The notes under the pieces: model-generated | The model's input: only the letters and a program-made list of their open reading frames with translations | Database searches by the model: none | Told to the model about the DNA's origin: nothing | NCBI RefSeq assembly: GCF_001417775.1 | Contig: NZ_BBZJ01000039.1 | Coordinates: forward strand, 1 to 53,588 | Source: Streptomyces sp. TP-A0356 | GTDB taxonomy: Bacteria; Actinomycetota; Actinomycetes; Streptomycetales; Streptomycetaceae | Length of the DNA stretch: 53,588 bases | Direction: 5' to 3' | In this document: piece after piece, positions 52,908 to 53,588 of the stretch | Numbering within the stretch: position 1 is the first letter of the stretch | Layout: each line of letters begins with the position of its first letter | Translations under genes and position numbers: made by a program

Positions 52908-53474
52908 TCAGGCTCCGGGCGGAACCGTCTGGAACGCCTTCAGCGTCTGGCGCGTGTCCAGCCTCAGCGCCAGGACGTTACGGCGGTGCACGTCCCTGAG
53001 CCCGGCGTCCAGTGGCGAGGGCGGCACCGCAAGGACCGGGCAGGTGGTGTGGGCGAGGCAGTACCGGCTCACCGAAGGCCGCAGCACCCGATGCAGCCGC
53101 CGGCGCCGCCCCGCACCGACTACCAGGACGTCCTGCTCGTCCTCAGCGATCTCCACTAGCGCACGTCCCGGAGCACCCCGAGCGACGAGAGCCATCAGGG
53201 GGAAGATCCGGCACGTCGGCGCCGAACACCTCCGGGAGCGCAGTTGCCAGCTTCTCTCTCGCCCGGCGCTGCCACTCGTCGAGCAAGAAAGAGGTGTATG
53301 GGAGCGGTGTGCCGGAAGGTCCCCCTCGGGCGGCTCCCAGGCCAAGACCGCCCACAGCTGCGCTCCCCGCAGCCGGGCCTCCTCGGCAGCCCGGCGCAGG
53401 GCGGTGAGAGACTCCGGCGAACCGCCGACCCCCACCACGACACGAGGGGCTGAAATCACGCCGGACTCGGACAT
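52908..53474 (-). pseudogene. universal stress protein (UspA family) with two compensating frameshifts
   Basis: The N-terminus (APRVVVGVGGSPESLTALRRA) and C-terminus (DVLVVGAGRRRRLHRVLRPS, then HTTCPVLAVPP) in one frame are clearly Usp. The middle about 33 residues in that frame are nonsense, but a second frame there reads YTSFLLDEWQRRAREKLAT and PEVFGADVPDLP, exactly the missing Usp part. Shifts are needed near 53293-53300 and in the five-base run at 53198-53202. They restore the frame, so the protein either has a scrambled centre or the sequence contains two errors. Usp proteins bind ATP and act in stress responses. No strong ribosome binding site precedes ATG 53474. Confidence 0.65.
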
Positions 53475-53588
53475 CACATTCACCGCTTTGCACACACGGC
53501 CGACGGAGGGTTCCCGCCGACGTTCTTCCAGGAACTCCCTTCATCTCACTGCCGCTCAGACCGCGTTTGAGATCTGGGTCGGTGGCCT

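Noticed and set aside
1..53588. CRISPR arrays, tRNA or rRNA genes, intact transposases and attachment sites
   Set aside because: I saw no spaced direct repeats, clover-leaf sequences, DDE/DEDD or serine/tyrosine recombinase motifs, nor direct repeats at the island edges.

Overview
The window has very high G+C, strong G/C preference at third codon positions, GTG starts and purine-rich ribosome binding sites. It carries actinobacterial families: an HTH regulator beside a HATPase_c_2 protein, an MmpS-like protein, a HelD-like ATPase and KdpD/Usp remnants. All of this points to a Streptomyces or close relative. No rRNA, tRNA, CRISPR array or intact insertion sequence was recognised. Decayed genes cluster at both ends, as expected for an accessory island in a chromosome arm, so the centre is probably gene-dense acquired DNA.

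Left part (1-12 kb): a divergent HTH regulator / ATP-binding protein pair; then a compact unit of a 55-residue peptide, a cupin/JmjC-type oxygenase and an aldo/keto reductase, facing a convergent APH-like kinase (possibly a small peptide-modifying cluster); a decayed copy of a lipoprotein gene; a large PH-like-domain protein of unknown function; a candidate structured 5' leader before a 114-residue protein; a frameshifted CoiA-like gene; and the intact lipoprotein paralogue.

Middle-left, mostly minus strand (12-19.8 kb): a HelD/UvrD-like ATPase with a C-terminal extension, a TIGR04141/DUF6119-like protein, an RNase H family protein and two small membrane-anchored or secreted proteins. The first two belong to types often found beside defence genes.

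Centre, plus strand (20-43.8 kb): a large, probably co-expressed defence cassette. In order it holds an HTH-N6-adenine methylase with a single fused target-recognition domain, a Ser/Thr kinase, a tiny Pro/Lys/Arg-rich peptide, a DrmD-like SNF2 helicase, a 1637-residue Eco57I/PglX-like methylase, a 2199-residue DEAD/DEAH helicase with DUF1998-like and Vsr-like regions, a RelE-like-UvrD fusion, a DUF262-HNH-RAMA (GmrSD-like) protein and a PD-(D/E)XK nuclease. The SNF2 / giant methylase / helicase-DUF1998 trio resembles class 1 DISARM with drmA and drmB merged and no PLD-type DrmC. The surrounding kinase, second methylase, RAMA protein and nuclease make it look like a hybrid or undescribed variant. 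Tight spacing and start/stop overlaps support coupled expression.

Right part (43.8-53.6 kb): a 5'-truncated patatin-like gene, an unknown protein, a frameshifted minus-strand gene, a six-module zinc-ribbon protein with a Vsr/DUF559-like nuclease end and a second, intact CoiA-like paralogue. Beyond these lies a graveyard: two helicase-associated-domain fragments, an orphan MarR-type operator, an RHS toxin tip with an internal stop, a possible immunity gene, a kdpD remnant and a universal stress protein with two compensating frameshifts. Several breaks lie near short G/C runs, so some may be sequencing errors rather than real decay.
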